From positions 1,561,493 through 1,625,492 of the forward strand of contig WELA01004268.1 in assembly GCA_009602735.1 (NCBI GenBank): a stretch of 64,000 nt of DNA, written 5' to 3'. Source of the DNA: Mesotaenium endlicherianum (taxonomy: Eukaryota > Streptophyta > Zygnematophyceae > Zygnematales > Mesotaeniaceae). Below are positions 45,501-58,079 of this stretch, in pieces (position 1 is the first letter of the stretch; every line of letters begins with the position of its first letter). Position numbers and translations under genes: made by a program. Below the pieces are notes generated by a model. It did not search any database and had not been told where the DNA came from. It worked only from the letters and a program-made list of their open reading frames with translations.

Positions 45501-45967
45501 CAGACTCAATATTACATAAAGTTCAGCAGGTTGAACTTAATTAACTATTAAATTTAAATGAGTATTAGATCTACCATAATACTGATTCGTTACAAAATGG
45601 CATCACGTTAAATTCATAATGTTCATAACGTGTGCGAAAAGCAATCTTGTGTTCGTCCTCTTCAACAATTCTAATTTGATGATACCCACTCTTCAAATCT
45701 ATCTTACTAAACACTTTAGCACCAGACAGGGTATCAAGCAAGTCCTCGAGTCTGGGTAAAGCATACTCGTTCTTTACTGTAATTCTGTTAAGAGCTTTCT
45801 AATCCACACACATCCGCAAACTTCCATCCTTTCTCTTAACAAATAGGATGGGTGCAGCATAAGGTGATTCATTTGGGGAAACATAACTATTTTCCTCCAA
45901 CTCTGCAATCTGTGTTTTCAACTCTACGCTCTCCACATAAGACACGCCATAAGTGCGTTGCCAAGGT
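42559..45967 (-). pseudogene. A1 pol relic: RT, RNase H, integrase, chromodomain
   Basis: Minus-strand pol remains. Recognised parts are RT ([19 protein letters not shown]), RNase H ([17 protein letters not shown]), the integrase zinc region (CDQCQRNKSRHTPPGG), the integrase core and a chromodomain (VRWMGYDASRDTWEF). A solo A LTR (45023-45594) sits inside RT. Broken in several places. Confidence 0.85.
45023..45594 (-). repeat. Solo family-A LTR inside A1 reverse transcriptase
   Basis: A 572-bp A LTR flanked by the target duplication AAATG (45018-45022 and 45595-45599). It lacks an internal block present in the 718-bp form. Confidence 0.9.
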
Positions 45968-46726
45968 TGAAAGGGGCAAGTGCCCTAGTGGAAGCGTAGT
46001 GACTCACGAGGAAAAGAACTAGTTGCAATCATACTAATGAGTGCAGCGGCATATCACTAGGAAAGCTTAGGAAAATTACTTGACGTTTTGACTAACAAGA
46101 AACTGCTCACAAACGATGTAGGATGAAAGGCCTCGTCATTACAAATCCGCAGAAATTTACAGAAGTGAAAATTGATGAGAAACAAAGAAGTTATGCCTAT
46201 TCATAATCTTCTGCCTAAGTGCTCCTCCCTAGGAGGAAGCTACGAATATTCCTAAGTGTTCGTCAAATCGTCCCTTCCAGAATATTCGTGAGTAAGCCAG
46301 ATCAGTCATTATTTGACGTGTCGAGCCGAATTGACGTCCACATACATGCATCGACATTACTAGAATATTCTATCTTAGACGCGCTACGTTAAACCAAAAC
46401 TTCCAGGTAAATCGGCCTAGTGAGCACTCCGCGTCAGCCGAACTTACGTGAAGGTTCGAGATCATTCTAACGGGCCATATCGCTCGACGCTGTCGGTCAA
46501 TCCGACGGTCGCGCTCACCGCGAATTAAGGACAGTCGTCAACCGACCTCAAAACTAATTAAACTTCGGAAATCTATAACTCTCTCATTCAATATTGGTAC
46601 AATACTTGACCAAATTCGATGAGCTTTATATCAAAATGATCACAGAAATGCATTCTACACTACTATACAATCAAAACATACTTTCATGAAACTCAAAAAT
46701 GCACTTTATAAACCTATGACCTTACA
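45968..46726 (-). repeat. B2 3' LTR
   Basis: About 759 bp, homologous in reverse to the LTRs of B1. The plus strand reads from TGAAAGGGGCAAGTGCC to CCTATGACCTTACA. The left flank is A1 RT sequence. Confidence 0.9.
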
Positions 46727-49400
46727 TCATCCCCTTCCTCAAGATGCGACGTCCTCGACGCATTCTACAGATAACGTCTCAACTTACTCTTACAATGAGG
46801 CAGGTTGGCCACTGGCTCCCAAGTGTTGCTGTCCGCATGGTAGCCCTTCCACTTGACCAGATACTCTTGGACAAATCGTTGACCGCGCTTGACTCGTCGA
46901 TCGTTGACAATCGCCTCCATTTCATACTCCAATACATCATCGATCTTGACCGGTGGTGGCGGTGTAGGTAGTCGTCCGGGATGTCCTTCGTTCGGGTCAA
47001 CGTATGGTCGCAAACAACTAATATGGAACACATCATGGATACGCCAGACTGAAGGAAGTTCCAACTTGTAGGCCACTGGATTCACCTGCTTGAGCACCAC
47101 AAAGTGTAATGAATCAGTATATTAGTAGATAAAATATTCATTTAAATATAATAGTTAACTAAGTTCAGCCTACTGGACTTTTTATAGTATTGAGTCTGCT
47201 GGACTTTATATAATTATCAGTTTAAGGATTTAGTCGGAAGCAGCAGGCTGAAGCCAACTTAAGGCAGCTTGCTGACACATTCTTTGACAGCCAGCTGACT
47301 TCCGTACTCGGTAGCAGCGAACTGCCTCAATATGCATCTGAATGTGGTATGCTAGATGGATGACCAGATGACATCCCTAGGACTGATGGCGATTCGAGAT
47401 GATGGGAGATGGCGGTGGATTTGGTTAACCGAGGTCCTACCAACGTGGTTAACTCCCGGGTAGGCGGTGCCATCGCACTGGCCGTTGAACAGTAAACTCA
47501 TTCCATGTACATATGCTAGGCATTGCTCTCGAGTTCGGCATTCGGAAACGAGGCCAACTCTCTTGTACAGCTTACTGAGGAGAGATCTGAACCCAAGGCA
47601 AGAAGCCATTGATACGCACTCTCTTCTAACCTTGCTTATGTATGAGTTTACTGATTGCATTATTGATGCTAGTTTACTTGCATTTGACTTACGAGTATTA
47701 TTCACTGCTAGTCTCTTGTCCTTTGCTGTTAAATCAATCAACGGAAAATACCATAAACATTACTTGCTGATATAAAGATCCTTATTAATTGTAAATCGCC
47801 TAGTTGGTAAGTCGATTTATTTCACAAAGGAACCTGTAAACCGTGCCCGCAGTTTCCTCTTGCCTGTGCAAGGTAGGTTCTCTGTGGACAAGAGTACTTT
47901 GTTGCCCACATGGAATGTCACTTCCCTCCTGTGCTTGTTAGCATGCTTGACCTGCTCTTCCTGTGCCTTCCGAATACACGTTCTTTGCCCACGTGTTGGC
48001 CGTCTGCTCCATAAAAGCTTGTGTAGTAGAAACTTGAGTCTCCTTGGCCTTCTCCAACAAGACGTTCCTTGGACGACATACTTCTCTCCCATAAACCATG
48101 GTGAATGGTGATTGCTTGGTCAATCCCTGCATGCTGTTGTTGTAGGCAAGTCCAATCCTGGCAGCTTCCTGTCCCACTCTGAAGGGTCTTCCATAGTAAA
48201 ACTCCTGAGCTCCTCTTGCAAAGTTTTGTTGAGCCTCTCACTCTGCCCGTCTGTCTGAGAATGATAGGAAGTGCTCAAACTTAGCTTGGTCCCCATCAAA
48301 GTAAACAATGACCGCCAAAAGTTGCTAGTGAACCTTGATTTCCGATCTAAAACAATTACCTTCGGCAACCCATATAGCTTGAAAATATGATCAAAGAATA
48401 GTCGTGCCACATCTGCTGCCGTACAAGTCTCCTTCATGGGAATGAAGTGAGCCATCTTGCTGAGTCTATTAGACACAACCCATACTGCATCGTGTCCTTG
48501 ACTACTCACTGGTAAAGATGTGGTAAAGTCCATAGGAATCTGCTCCCAAGGGTACTCTGGAATAGGCAGGGGCTACAATGTACCTCCCTTTTTTTGATTT
48601 TGGTGTCTTGTTTCTCTGGCACGCATCGCAACTCCTGATCCACTCCTCGATGTCCTTGTCCATATTTCTCCAATAGTACTCTCGCTTCAGCACGCTTGCT
48701 GTTTTCTCGCTTCCAAAGTGTCCAGCATATAAGCAATCATGATGCTCCGCAAGAAGTAAGTCTCGTAGCTCCTTGATGTCAGGTACCACCACTCTCTTGG
48801 AATCACCATAGTACCATATGCCGTCCTTCTTGTGCATACTCAAGTTGATCTCAGCTGCTCCACCGTCGACAGAGTCTGGGTCCTCTTCATAACCTCTCTG
48901 AAGCTTCTTCTTGAAGTCCATACTCTCCTTGATGACTGAGACAGCTGCAAGGTCGCATCTCCTGGATAAAGCGTCTGCAGGGTTGATCTTCCCAAGTAAA
49001 TACTCAATCTTGTGGTTGAACTGTTGCGGAAACTCCATCCACCTTGCTTGTCTTGGTGCCAACGTTGGCTGCGTCATAAACTTCTCCAAGCTCTTGTGGT
49101 CGGTCTTGATAAACACCTTCCTTCCGTCCACATAACATCGCCAAATCCTCAAAGCCTGGATAATAGCCAACATCTCTCGCTCGTGTGCTGCATAATTTTG
49201 CTCCGCAGGACTCAACATCCTGCTCTCATATGCCACAGGCTCCAATCCTTTGCCCTGGTCTTGGAGAAGAATGGCTCCCACTGCAAAGTTTGATGCGTCC
49301 GTGATGATGGTGAAAGGAAGCTCTGGAATGGTGATTGCCAACACAGGTGCCTGTGCCAACAGCTCCTTAATCTTCTCGAAAGCTTGTTGCTCCTTGTCAC
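46727..49400 (-). pseudogene. B2 pol relic: RNase H, integrase, chromodomain
   Basis: Minus-strand homologue of the B1 pol C-terminal two thirds. It holds RNase H ([19 protein letters not shown]), the integrase zinc region ([14 protein letters not shown]), the core ([20 protein letters not shown]) and a chromodomain ([18 protein letters not shown]). It is split by the solo LTR at 47105-47824, and continues at 63593 beyond A2. Broken. Confidence 0.88.
47105..47824 (+). repeat. Solo family-A LTR inside B2
   Basis: A 720-bp A LTR in plus orientation, from TGTAATGAATCAG to CGATTTATTTCA, with target duplication CAAAG (47100-47104 and 47825-47829). It splits the integrase/chromodomain part of B2. 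Confidence 0.93.
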
Positions 49401-50105
49401 TGAAATGAAATAGGCGATTAAAAATTAATAAGGATCTTTATATCAGCAAGTAATCTTCATGGTATTTTCCGTTAATTGAATTAACAGCAAAGGACAAGAC
49501 ACTAGCAGTGAATAATACTCGTAAGTCAAATGCAAGTAAACTAGCATCAGTAACGCAATCCGTAAACTCATACATAAGCAAGGTGGGATACAGTGCGTAT
49601 CAATGGCTTCTCGCCTTGGATTCAGATCTCTCACTATAAGCTGTACAAGAGAGTTGGCCTCGTTTCCGAATCCGAACTCAAGAGCAATGCCTAGCATATG
49701 TGCATGGAATGAGTTTACTTTTCAACGGCCAGTGCGATGGCACCGCCTACCCGAGAGTTAACCACATTGGTAGGACCTCGGTTAACCAAATCCACCGCCA
49801 TCTCCCATCATCCCGAATCGCCATCCATCATAGGGATGTCATCTGGCCATTCATCTAGCATACCACACTTAGATGTATATCGAGGCAGTTCGTTGCTACC
49901 GAGTACGGAAGTCAGCCGGCTGTCAAAGAATGTGTCAGCAAGCTGACTTAAGTTGACTTCAGCTCGCTGCTTCCGGCTGAGTCCTTAAACTGATAATTAT
50001 ATAAAGACCAGCAGACTCAGTACTACATAAAGTTCAGCAGGCTGAACTTAATTAACTATTATATTCAAATGAATACTATATCTACCAATATACTGATTCA
50101 TTACA
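49401..50105 (-). repeat. A2 3' LTR
   Basis: A 705-bp family-A LTR. The left flank is B2 sequence; the right flank is A2 internal sequence with the purine-rich tract GTTGGAGGGGT on the minus strand. Confidence 0.93.
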
Positions 50106-51928
50106 ACCCCTCCAACTTAACTTGTTGTCGCCCCGACAACATGAAACTGCAGAAGTCTTTGGTCAGGAAACTGAACCTGACCAGCCTCGCCCACTGACTG
50201 CCTCTTCGGCCTGTCGCCGAGGGGGTTGTTTCTGGGGCTTGAGGATCAGGAGACTGAGATCTGGACCTAGATTTGGACAGCCCTCTAGGTCTGTCAGCTG
50301 GCCTTCTAAAGAATCCCGTTTGTTCTAAAGTTGGGCCTCGAGGACAACGAAGGATGGTAGCCTGCTCTTCAACCACTTGGGTGTTGATTCCCACATAAAC
50401 AAGCATTTCAGTAGGGTGCTGAAATACATTGGCAAGAGGTACATGCCCCTGAGCAAAGGGAGAGGCCGGCATACCTCTGGCCACCCCACGTGTCCCTCTT
50501 CTGGCACTCCTGTCCTCTGGGGATTTCTGCCTGTGTCTGCTGCCAAGTACAGTCAAATCAGCTTCTTCCCCTGCTTGGGCAAGTGGGCTGGGGGAGCGAG
50601 TGCGCGGTTCAGTTACCTCCACGGTCGGGGTCAGATGCCCTATTCTTGATCTCGGCTCTTGAGGAAGCCCTGCTCTCGCCTGCCCTTGGGTGTCCTGAGT
50701 ACCAGGTCCTGATGTTTCTCCTCTGCCTTGTTCTTCTTCCTCATCCTCCTCATCTTCCTCCTCTGAGAGGGTAGGAGTCTCGTCCACTAAGTCGTCCTGC
50801 TCCCTGGTAGACATGGAGTAGTCTACTGACCTCCCTTTCTTAGGGCGCGCCGGAGGTTGCTTGGCCTTCAGCCTGCTGATATCGATCTGGCCTGCATTCT
50901 TCGCCCATATGACGAAAGCATGCTTTCCCTTAGAGAAGTAGTCTCTCCCCCACCTCCTGTGCTCTTTGGTCTCTGCATTCATATTGCTCAGGCAGCCATT
51001 CAGCCTGGGGTCCCAAGGGGCAATGTGAGGTGGTAGGATGAGATAGCCGTCTAGGCCATAGTGGAAGTCATCCGGTTGGGCTCGGTCACACTCCTGCTTC
51101 TTATTTGTGACGGTCATCCACCTCCAGTCTGTTGGCTGCTGGTAGTACTGGGGTCCGTGCTCAGCCTTCCTCAGTTTACACGAGAACCAGTGGGGAGAGA
51201 ACATCTGCTGTCCTGCTTCCCTGGCCAAGTACTCCCAGCTCCTTCTCTCAACTTCATTGTAAGCTGGCAGGAGTGTGAGGTAGAATACCGTATCCTTAAA
51301 GCTATCGGGCCGCATGCTCACCATCTTGATGAGTCTCTAATCTCCCACTATTCCCGATATTGGGACCGGCTTGTCCTCTGAATCATCTACAAGGTATCGG
51401 GCCCGCTCTGCAGTATAGCCCACCATCTTGGCATAATCTTCGTAGAGGACCACACCAGTGTGTGTCTCGATGTACCTATCCGGTGCTGCAGCTCCTTCCC
51501 TCTGTAGCAGTGTTGTCTGTTCCAGCTTGTTGATCTCCTGGGCTGCCAGCAATGCTTCCTTCAGGTTATCAAAGTTTTGGCCACCCACCACAGTATACCT
51601 GTAAGTGGCCAAGCTCTTCTGCCTGTCCGCTTCAGCCTTTTTCCTTCTCTCCTCCTCTGCCGCTGCCGCTTCTTCTTGTTGTTTCTTCTGTCTCTCCTCC
51701 TCAGCTTTCCTGAGGTTTTCCGCTTCCTGATCCTTCTTCCTCTGTGCNTTCCGCTTCCTGATCCTTCTTACTCTGTGCATCTTCTGCCACCTCTTGTTGT
51801 CTGCGGACCCTTTCTTGTTCTCTCCTGGTGAGGGACGTCGCCGCCAGCTCCTTCTGGTATTGCTCCATTGTCCTCCTAGCTTCTTCTGCCTTGCGCTTTC
51901 TGTCCTCCTTTTGTGTGGTGGGAGCCAT
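50106..51928 (-). pseudogene. A2 extra 3' reading frame downstream of pol
   Basis: About 600 codons, lying between the chromodomain end of pol and the 3' LTR. It begins MAPTTQKEDRKRKAEEARR. The first third is Lys/Glu/Arg-rich and should form a coiled coil. The middle holds NFDNLKEALLAAQEIN, RYIETHTGVVLYEDYAKMVG and PDDFHYGLDGYLILPPHI. The C-terminal half is acidic then Ser/Arg/Pro-rich. No signal peptide, membrane segment or envelope-like motif is visible. It has a homologue in A1. One ambiguous base lies in it. Not intact as read here; function unknown. Confidence 0.65.
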
Positions 51929-52321
51929 CCTGCACATGTAACCAGGGCACAAATTAGTAGGATATCAACCTTTGTCATAAGAATTGCAGGCAGGAAGTAT
52001 GTTCGTATTAGTATGGTGGATTCGCCTCTGTTTACCTTACCGGGTGATTGCAAAGAGTTGACGTAGTTGCGATGCGCTAGACATAAATGTATGAGTGTGT
52101 TTTAAGGTGCGTTAAGTGATGTATTGCTGTGCGAGGCCCTTTTCCTTCCGCCCAAGGTGCTTTATGTGGGCCAGGCTGTCCCATCTGTCACTATGTTGAC
52201 ACTTAGGGTTCATATAACTGTCCCTTTTTCACTCTCGCACACTAACTGTCATATATTTTCCCCTCCAACTTAAATGGAGACAGGATCGCCTGTCACCTTC
52301 CCGTGTCAACTGAAATTACAG

Positions 52322-55300
52322 TTAAGGAGGGGCTCCAGCCGTCCAAAGGTGGAACCGTTTCAACGCCCCTTTGGCATTGGTCAAATGGTCCTTCAATTTC
52401 CAAGTGTCCCCAGAGGCATCGTAACCATTCCATCGAATGAGGTACTTCATAACATATTTAGACGATCGACGCACCGAGCGCGCGTCTAAAATCTCCTCAA
52501 CCTCAGATTCCTCAGGGTCGCCTTCTCGGACGGCGGGGACCAGTCCTGGTTGGACAGGTAACCGACCAGTGAACAGTGTGTCCCCTTTGATGTATGGTTC
52601 AAAGAAGGAAACATTAAAGACCGGGTGACCCTTGTATTCTGGTGACATGTTCAGTTTGTAAGCGTTCTGACCGACATGGCGCACCACCGAATATGGACCG
52701 ACTCAGACAGGACCAAGCTTTTTCTTGACCACACCAGGGAGGTACAGGTGATGAGAATGTAGTTTGACCAAATTGCCCTTAGAAAAGTTCAGTTCTTGAC
52801 GGTGTTGATTAGCGTACTTTTGTTGGTTTTCTTGGGCTTTGTGCAGGTTCTGCTGGACTTCTGACAGGGTGTCAGCAAACTCCTGAGTTAACTGGAGGGA
52901 GACCGGATTGTCAATCCCATGAGGGTGAGTTAAAGACTCCTCTAGCACATCTAAAGAAGACTTAAGGACTCTACCCAAGCTTAGTTCAAAAGGAGTCTTG
53001 CCCATTGACGCGTGCACCGCACTGTTGACCGCAAACTGAATTTGAGGCAACAGGTCATCCCAATTATCTTGGTTTTGGTTAATATAGGCTCTCAGGACCT
53101 CTTGCAGGATTCGGTTAGTTCTTTCAGTCTGCCCATCAGTCTGAGGGTGGTTTGCTGTGCTGAGCAGCTGCCTGACTTCCATTAACCCCATCAAAGCTCT
53201 CCATAACTTAGAGGTAAATTTCGAGTCTCTGTCTGAGATTATATTAGAGGATAGCCCATGTTGGCATACTATATGGTTGTAGAACTGTCTCGCTGTTTTG
53301 AGTGCAGTTACTTTGACAGTTGTGGGGATGAAAATGACCATTTTTGTCCATTTATCCACGACTACCAATATCGAATTATGCCCATTGGCAGTTCGTGGCA
53401 GTGTGACCACCCAGTCCATGGATATTGTTTATCAGCGGCCAGCTGGGATGGGCAGCGGTTGTAAGAGGCCCCCCGGTGGTGTGTGCCTAGATTTATTGTT
53501 CTGACACTGGTCACAAGACTTAACGTATTTCAAGACCTCCCGAGGTAATCGTTCCCAATGATAATGTTTTGCCAGTTTGCCAACAGTTTTGGCCTGCCCC
53601 AAATGCCCACCCAGTAAATTGTCATGTGCTTGACTCAATAAGAAGAACCTCGTTTCCAAGTTATTAGGAATGACCACCTTCAGCCTGCCTGAAGTGGTTT
53701 CGATCAACCAGACCCCTCCCATAAGCTTATACACGAGTGCAGTAGCACGACACATACCCGTAGTGGGGCTGGGCTCAAATGTTGGGTCAGAAAGGTAGGC
53801 TTTCCTTAGTTGTTCAAGGAAGGACTTTTTCACCTATAGTGAAGTGAGTGCACACAGGACTTTATCTACAGCATGCTGACTAAAGTTCCTTTTTTGCAAG
53901 TCAGGTCTTCTAGAGAGTGCATCAGCAGGATTCAACTTCCCTGGTTTGTAGTCGATCTGGACTTGAAATTGCTCTAGCATCTGGCTCCAGCGGTTCTCCC
54001 TCCTTGACAGCTTGGATTTCTTCTGAAAGTGAGTAAGAGCTAGATGATCTGTAATCACCTTAAAAGCTTTACCATGTAAGTATGCTCTCCACTGTTTGAG
54101 CACATGAATGATAGCTAGCAGCTCTTTATCATGCACTGAGTAATTAATCTCCGCTGGATTAAATTTCATAGACTCATACAACACAGGATGCCAATCCTGC
54201 CGTACCTTACCATCCTTTGTGATTTTGTCAGCAGGCTGCAACAAAATAGCACCCATGGCAAAGTCAGAGGCATCAGTAACCACCTGCACCGGTTTGCTGG
54301 GGTCATACACGGCTAGCACCAGGGTAGAACAAAGGGCATCTTTAAGGGTTTGGAAGGCAGCCTGCTGCTCTTCCCCCCACACATACCCTATGTTTTTCTT
54401 AGTAAGGTCAGTCAGTTTACTGACTATTGTAGAATAATTCTCAATAAATCTCCTATAGTAGTTAACCAACCCGAGGAAGGATCTAACTTCAGAGACAGAC
54501 CATTCCTATTATTAAGGAAAACTTGCACTTATTCAAATAAGGCCTGAAAATGTCATTCATAGCACCCATGAAGGTCGCAGGAGCATTAGTCAGTCCAAAT
54601 GGCATCACGTTGAACTCATAGTGTCCATAACGTGTGCGGAAGGCAGTCTTGTGTTCATCCCCCTCAGCAATTCTGATTTGATGATAACCACTCTTGAGAT
54701 CTATCTTACTGAACACCTTAGCACCAGACAGGGTATCAAGCAAGTCCTTGACTCTGGGTAAAGCATACTTGTCTTTTATTGTAATTCTGTTCAGAGCTCT
54801 GTAATCCACACACATCCGCATACTGCCTTTTCTTACCAAATAGGATGGATGCACCGTAAGGTGATTTACTGGGGGAAATATAACCATTTTCCTCAAGCTC
54901 TGTTATCTGTGTTTTCAACTCCTCGCTCTCCACATAAAACAAGCAATAAGTGCGTTGCCAGGGTGGCTGACTCCCAGATAATAAATCAATCATATGATCT
55001 ACTTCCCTCTTAGGGGGTAGTCCTGGAGGCACATTAAATACATCCGTGTACTGAGCAACAATTTTCGCAGCAGTAGGGTGCTCCGGAGGGCTTACCTTTT
55101 TCTCCACCACTTCTTCAGGTTGAGGAGGTACCTCTCTTAGCAGCACACAGAACATTCTGTCTTCCTTCTGGTTCCAGCTTTTGACGAACTCCATTGCATT
55201 CAGCAACTTGCATCCTTCTGGAAGCCTCTTCTTTTCCTTCATTTGCCATCCACACAGGACAAGAGGAAGAGCACTGGTGGGTGCCAAGTCAGTCTGCCCA

Positions 55301-56263
55301 TCACTGGCTCCTCTCACTTTAACTGTACCTCTGCTCCAACACACTTCAGCTTGATGTCTATTAAGCCAGGACCTGCCTAGCACGAGATCATAAAAGCCAG
55401 TGTTGAGTACCTCAAATGTAAGCGTTTCAGTTAGAACTGCAATGCCAGAACCTAACTGGACCTCAATAGGCTTGGTTATAACTCCTCCCGGGATACTTGA
55501 GGCATCTCCAAGGAATATTTTTCTATTCCCTTGGGTGACAGTAGGCAGCCTTAGCCGCTTAACTAAGTCCTTGTGGATAGAAGTATGTGACGCCCCTCCG
55601 TCAACAAATGCCCTCACCTTCCTACCTGCAATCATGCAATGCAGTAGGATAGGGGGGACTGTCTTTTCCTGACTTTCGCATTGTTCTCCTGACGTAGCAA
55701 AGAAATGTTGGACATTAGGTGGAACAAGAGCATCCGAAGTATGCACTCTCTGGACGTCTATATTACTGATGGTCTCTTTTATCTGTTTGTCAGGCATGCA
55801 TAGTGAATCCAGTTCAGCAGGACCCATAATACCTGCTACGAGGGCAGCTAGTGACGACTCACTATCTCTAGCATCCTCACAGTCAGTAGACTGGATTACT
55901 GACTGTTGCTGTCTTTTAAAGGCTGGTCTTTTCTCTCGACCTTAGGCAGGTGCCTGACCGGACACTGTTCTCTGTAGTGGCCTTTCTGCTGACAATGGTA
56001 GCAAGTAGATTTTGCTGAGGCTGGTCTCGGCTTAGTCCTACCACCACCCCTTCCATAGCCACCTCGAGAGGGACCACCTCTACCTCTAGACTGAATAGCA
56101 TTGTACTCATACTCATATTCATCAACCTGATTATCACAGCCTGGTCTCCTCCAATTGCATTGTAGGAACCGTAGGGCATTTTGACAATCTTAGACACCAA
56201 AGCATTACTCTGGCGCTTGTGATTGAACTGCTGCTGATCCCAGGCATCAGCATCCTGGATCAA
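52322..56263 (-). pseudogene. A2 gag C-terminus and pol (PR-RT-RH-IN-chromodomain)
   Basis: Order on the minus strand: gag zinc-knuckle region near 55930-56010; aspartic protease (AFVDGGASHTSIHKDL); RT ([36 protein letters not shown]); RNase H ([19 protein letters not shown]); integrase zinc region (CDQCQNNKSRHTPPGG) and core (MDWVVTLPRTANGHNS, NHPQTDGQTERTNRILQE); chromodomain (KYLIRWNGYDASGDTWKL). Broken in several places. Confidence 0.87.
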
Positions 56264-56266
56264 GTC

Positions 56267-57010
56267 TGTAAGGTCATAGGTTTATAAAGTGCATTTTTGA
56301 GTTTCATGAAAGTATGTTCTGATTGTATAGTAGTGTAGAGTGCATTTTTGTGGTCATTTTGATATAAAGTTCATCAAATTTGGTCAAGTATTGAGAGAGT
56401 TATGGATTTCTGAAGTTTAATTAGTTTTGAGGTCGGTTGACGACCGTCCTTAATTCGCGGTGAGCGCGACCGTCGGATTGACCGTCAGCGTCGAGCGATC
56501 TGGCCCGTTAGAATGAACTCGAACCTTCACGTAAGTTCGGCAGACGCGGAGTGCCGGCTAGGTCGATTTACTTAGAAATTTCGGTTTAGCCTAGCGCGTC
56601 TAAGATAGAATATTCTAATAATGTCGATGCATGTATGTGGACGTCAAATCGGCCCGACACGTCAGATTAGACTGATCTGGCTTACTCACGAATATTCTGG
56701 AAGGGACGATTTGACGAACACTTAGGAATGTCCGTAGCTTCCTCCTAGGGGGGAGCACTTAGGCAGAAAATTATAAATAGGCATAATTTCTTTGTTTCTT
56801 ATTAGTTTTCACTTCTGTAAATTTCTACGGGTTTGTAATGACAAGGCCTTTCATCCTACATCATTTGTGAGCAGTTTCTTGCTACTCAAAATGTTGAGTA
56901 ATTTTCCTAAGCTTTGTTAGTGATATGCCGCTGCACTCTCTAGTATGATGGCAACTAGTTCCTTTCCTCGTGAGTCACTACGCTTCCACTAGGGCACTCT
57001 GCCCCTTTCA
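56267..57010 (+). repeat. B1 5' LTR
   Basis: 744 bp, from TGTAAGGTCATAGG to CCCCTTTCA. A TATAAATA-like stretch near 56,773 may be the core promoter. Confidence 0.95.
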
Positions 57011-57012
57011 TC

Positions 57013-57026
57013 TGGTATCGGAGCAG
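57013..57026 (+). other. B1 primer-binding site
   Basis: TGGTATCGGAGCAG two bases after the LTR. It fits the usual initiator tRNA-Met primer site of plant gypsy elements. Confidence 0.85.
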
Positions 57027-57047
57027 GGCTAGTTTGCATATTATATT

Positions 57048-58079
57048 ATGGAGTCGCAGCCGGCAGCTGGAGGAGGCGAACATGTTGAGCATGTTGAGCG
57101 CGCGGGGCAGCAGGCAGCACCAACAATGACCAGAGAGCAACAAGAGATGCAGGCGATGCGAAGACAAATGGCAGATGCAATTGGAGGAGAAGTCTACACC
57201 CAGTTTCAACAAAATATGCGCGCGGAGGTGGAGAGAATGGTGCGAGTTGTTATGGGGAACGCCGCTTCGACGAGTTCGGCACCTGCACCTGTTGTACCAC
57301 CGATTCATGTTAACCCAGTGGTGCAACCAGTTATCCCACCCGCATCAGGAGTGCGTGCGCCTAAGCCTGAAGTTTATACTGGAGAGCGTGGATCGCCGCC
57401 TGTTCATCAATGGATTTTTGGAGTGAAGAAGTTTATGGAGTATTCTGCGCTCACGCCCGACAGGCAAGTCGCCTTTGTCATAACTTTGCTGCAGAAGAGT
57501 GCTGGAGCTTGGTATGAACGAGAAGAGCAGCTGTCTGGAGTTCCTGCTACTGTTGATCAGCTATTTGAAGGCTTGAAGAGGCAATTTCAACCTATTGCAC
57601 CCGAGGCTACCGCTCGAGATCTATTGGTGCGCCTTCGTCAACGAGGAAGCGTTCAAGAGTATGTATCGCGCTTCAACGAGCTGGTGCTTCAATGTCCATC
57701 CATGCACGAGTCGGAGATGATGGACAAGTTCAAGAGGGGACTCAAGCCAACTGTGGCCAAGGAAGTGGCGCTCAAGGACCCTACCAGTCTTGGAGAAATG
57801 ATGGCATTGGCAACAAGGGTCGACGCTGTGGAGTATAGTCAGAGGCAGTGGGGCAGCCACAACTTTGGAGGATATCGACACTTTGGATCTCAAGCGCCAA
57901 GCACGAGTGTTCAAGGTCCAGTACCCATGGAGTTGGGACTTGTGCAGTACCAGCGCAGGCAGCAGAATTTCAAGCCGAGAGGACCGTGCTATAGTTGCGG
58001 CAAGCTTGGACATCTGGCTCGAGACTGTCATGTGAAGGCGAAGCAACCTCAACAGCAGGAAAAAGGAGGACGCCAGTAA
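57048..58079 (+). CDS. gag: B1 gag polyprotein
   Basis: 343 codons from ATG, encoding the structural protein that forms the intracellular particle. The N-terminus is Gln/Glu-rich. The retrotransposon gag core covers about residues 110-230 ([35 protein letters not shown]). A single CCHC zinc knuckle, [14 protein letters not shown], lies near the C-terminus and should bind RNA. The frame is open throughout. The last 85 bp overlap the pol frame. Confidence 0.93.
   Translation: MESQPAAGGGEHVEHVERAGQQAAPTMTREQQEMQAMRRQMADAIGGEVYTQFQQNMRAEVERMVRVVMGNAASTSSAPAPVVPPIHVNPVVQPVIPPASGVRAPKPEVYTGERGSPPVHQWIFGVKKFMEYSALTPDRQVAFVITLLQKSAGAWYEREEQLSGVPATVDQLFEGLKRQFQPIAPEATARDLLVRLRQRGSVQEYVSRFNELVLQCPSMHESEMMDKFKRGLKPTVAKEVALKDPTSLGEMMALATRVDAVEYSQRQWGSHNFGGYRHFGSQAPSTSVQGPVPMELGLVQYQRRQQNFKPRGPCYSCGKLGHLARDCHVKAKQPQQQEKGGRQ

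Larger units (their letters stand above)
38964..45967 (-). mobile_element. Ty3/gypsy element A1, left (3') part, broken
   Basis: Minus-strand chromodomain gypsy element. From its 3' end rightward come the 3' LTR, an extra reading frame (remains within 39529-42154), chromodomain and integrase (about 42559-43995), then RNase H and reverse transcriptase (about 44100-45967). It is interrupted by two solo A LTRs and finally by element B2 at 45968. The protease, gag and 5' LTR should lie to the right of B2, beyond the window. It is clearly broken in many places and is the oldest layer of the nest. Confidence 0.85.

Noticed and set aside
50106-51928. Extra family-A frame as a retroviral envelope gene
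   Set aside because: No signal peptide, transmembrane segment, cysteine pattern or furin-like site is visible; only the position is envelope-like.
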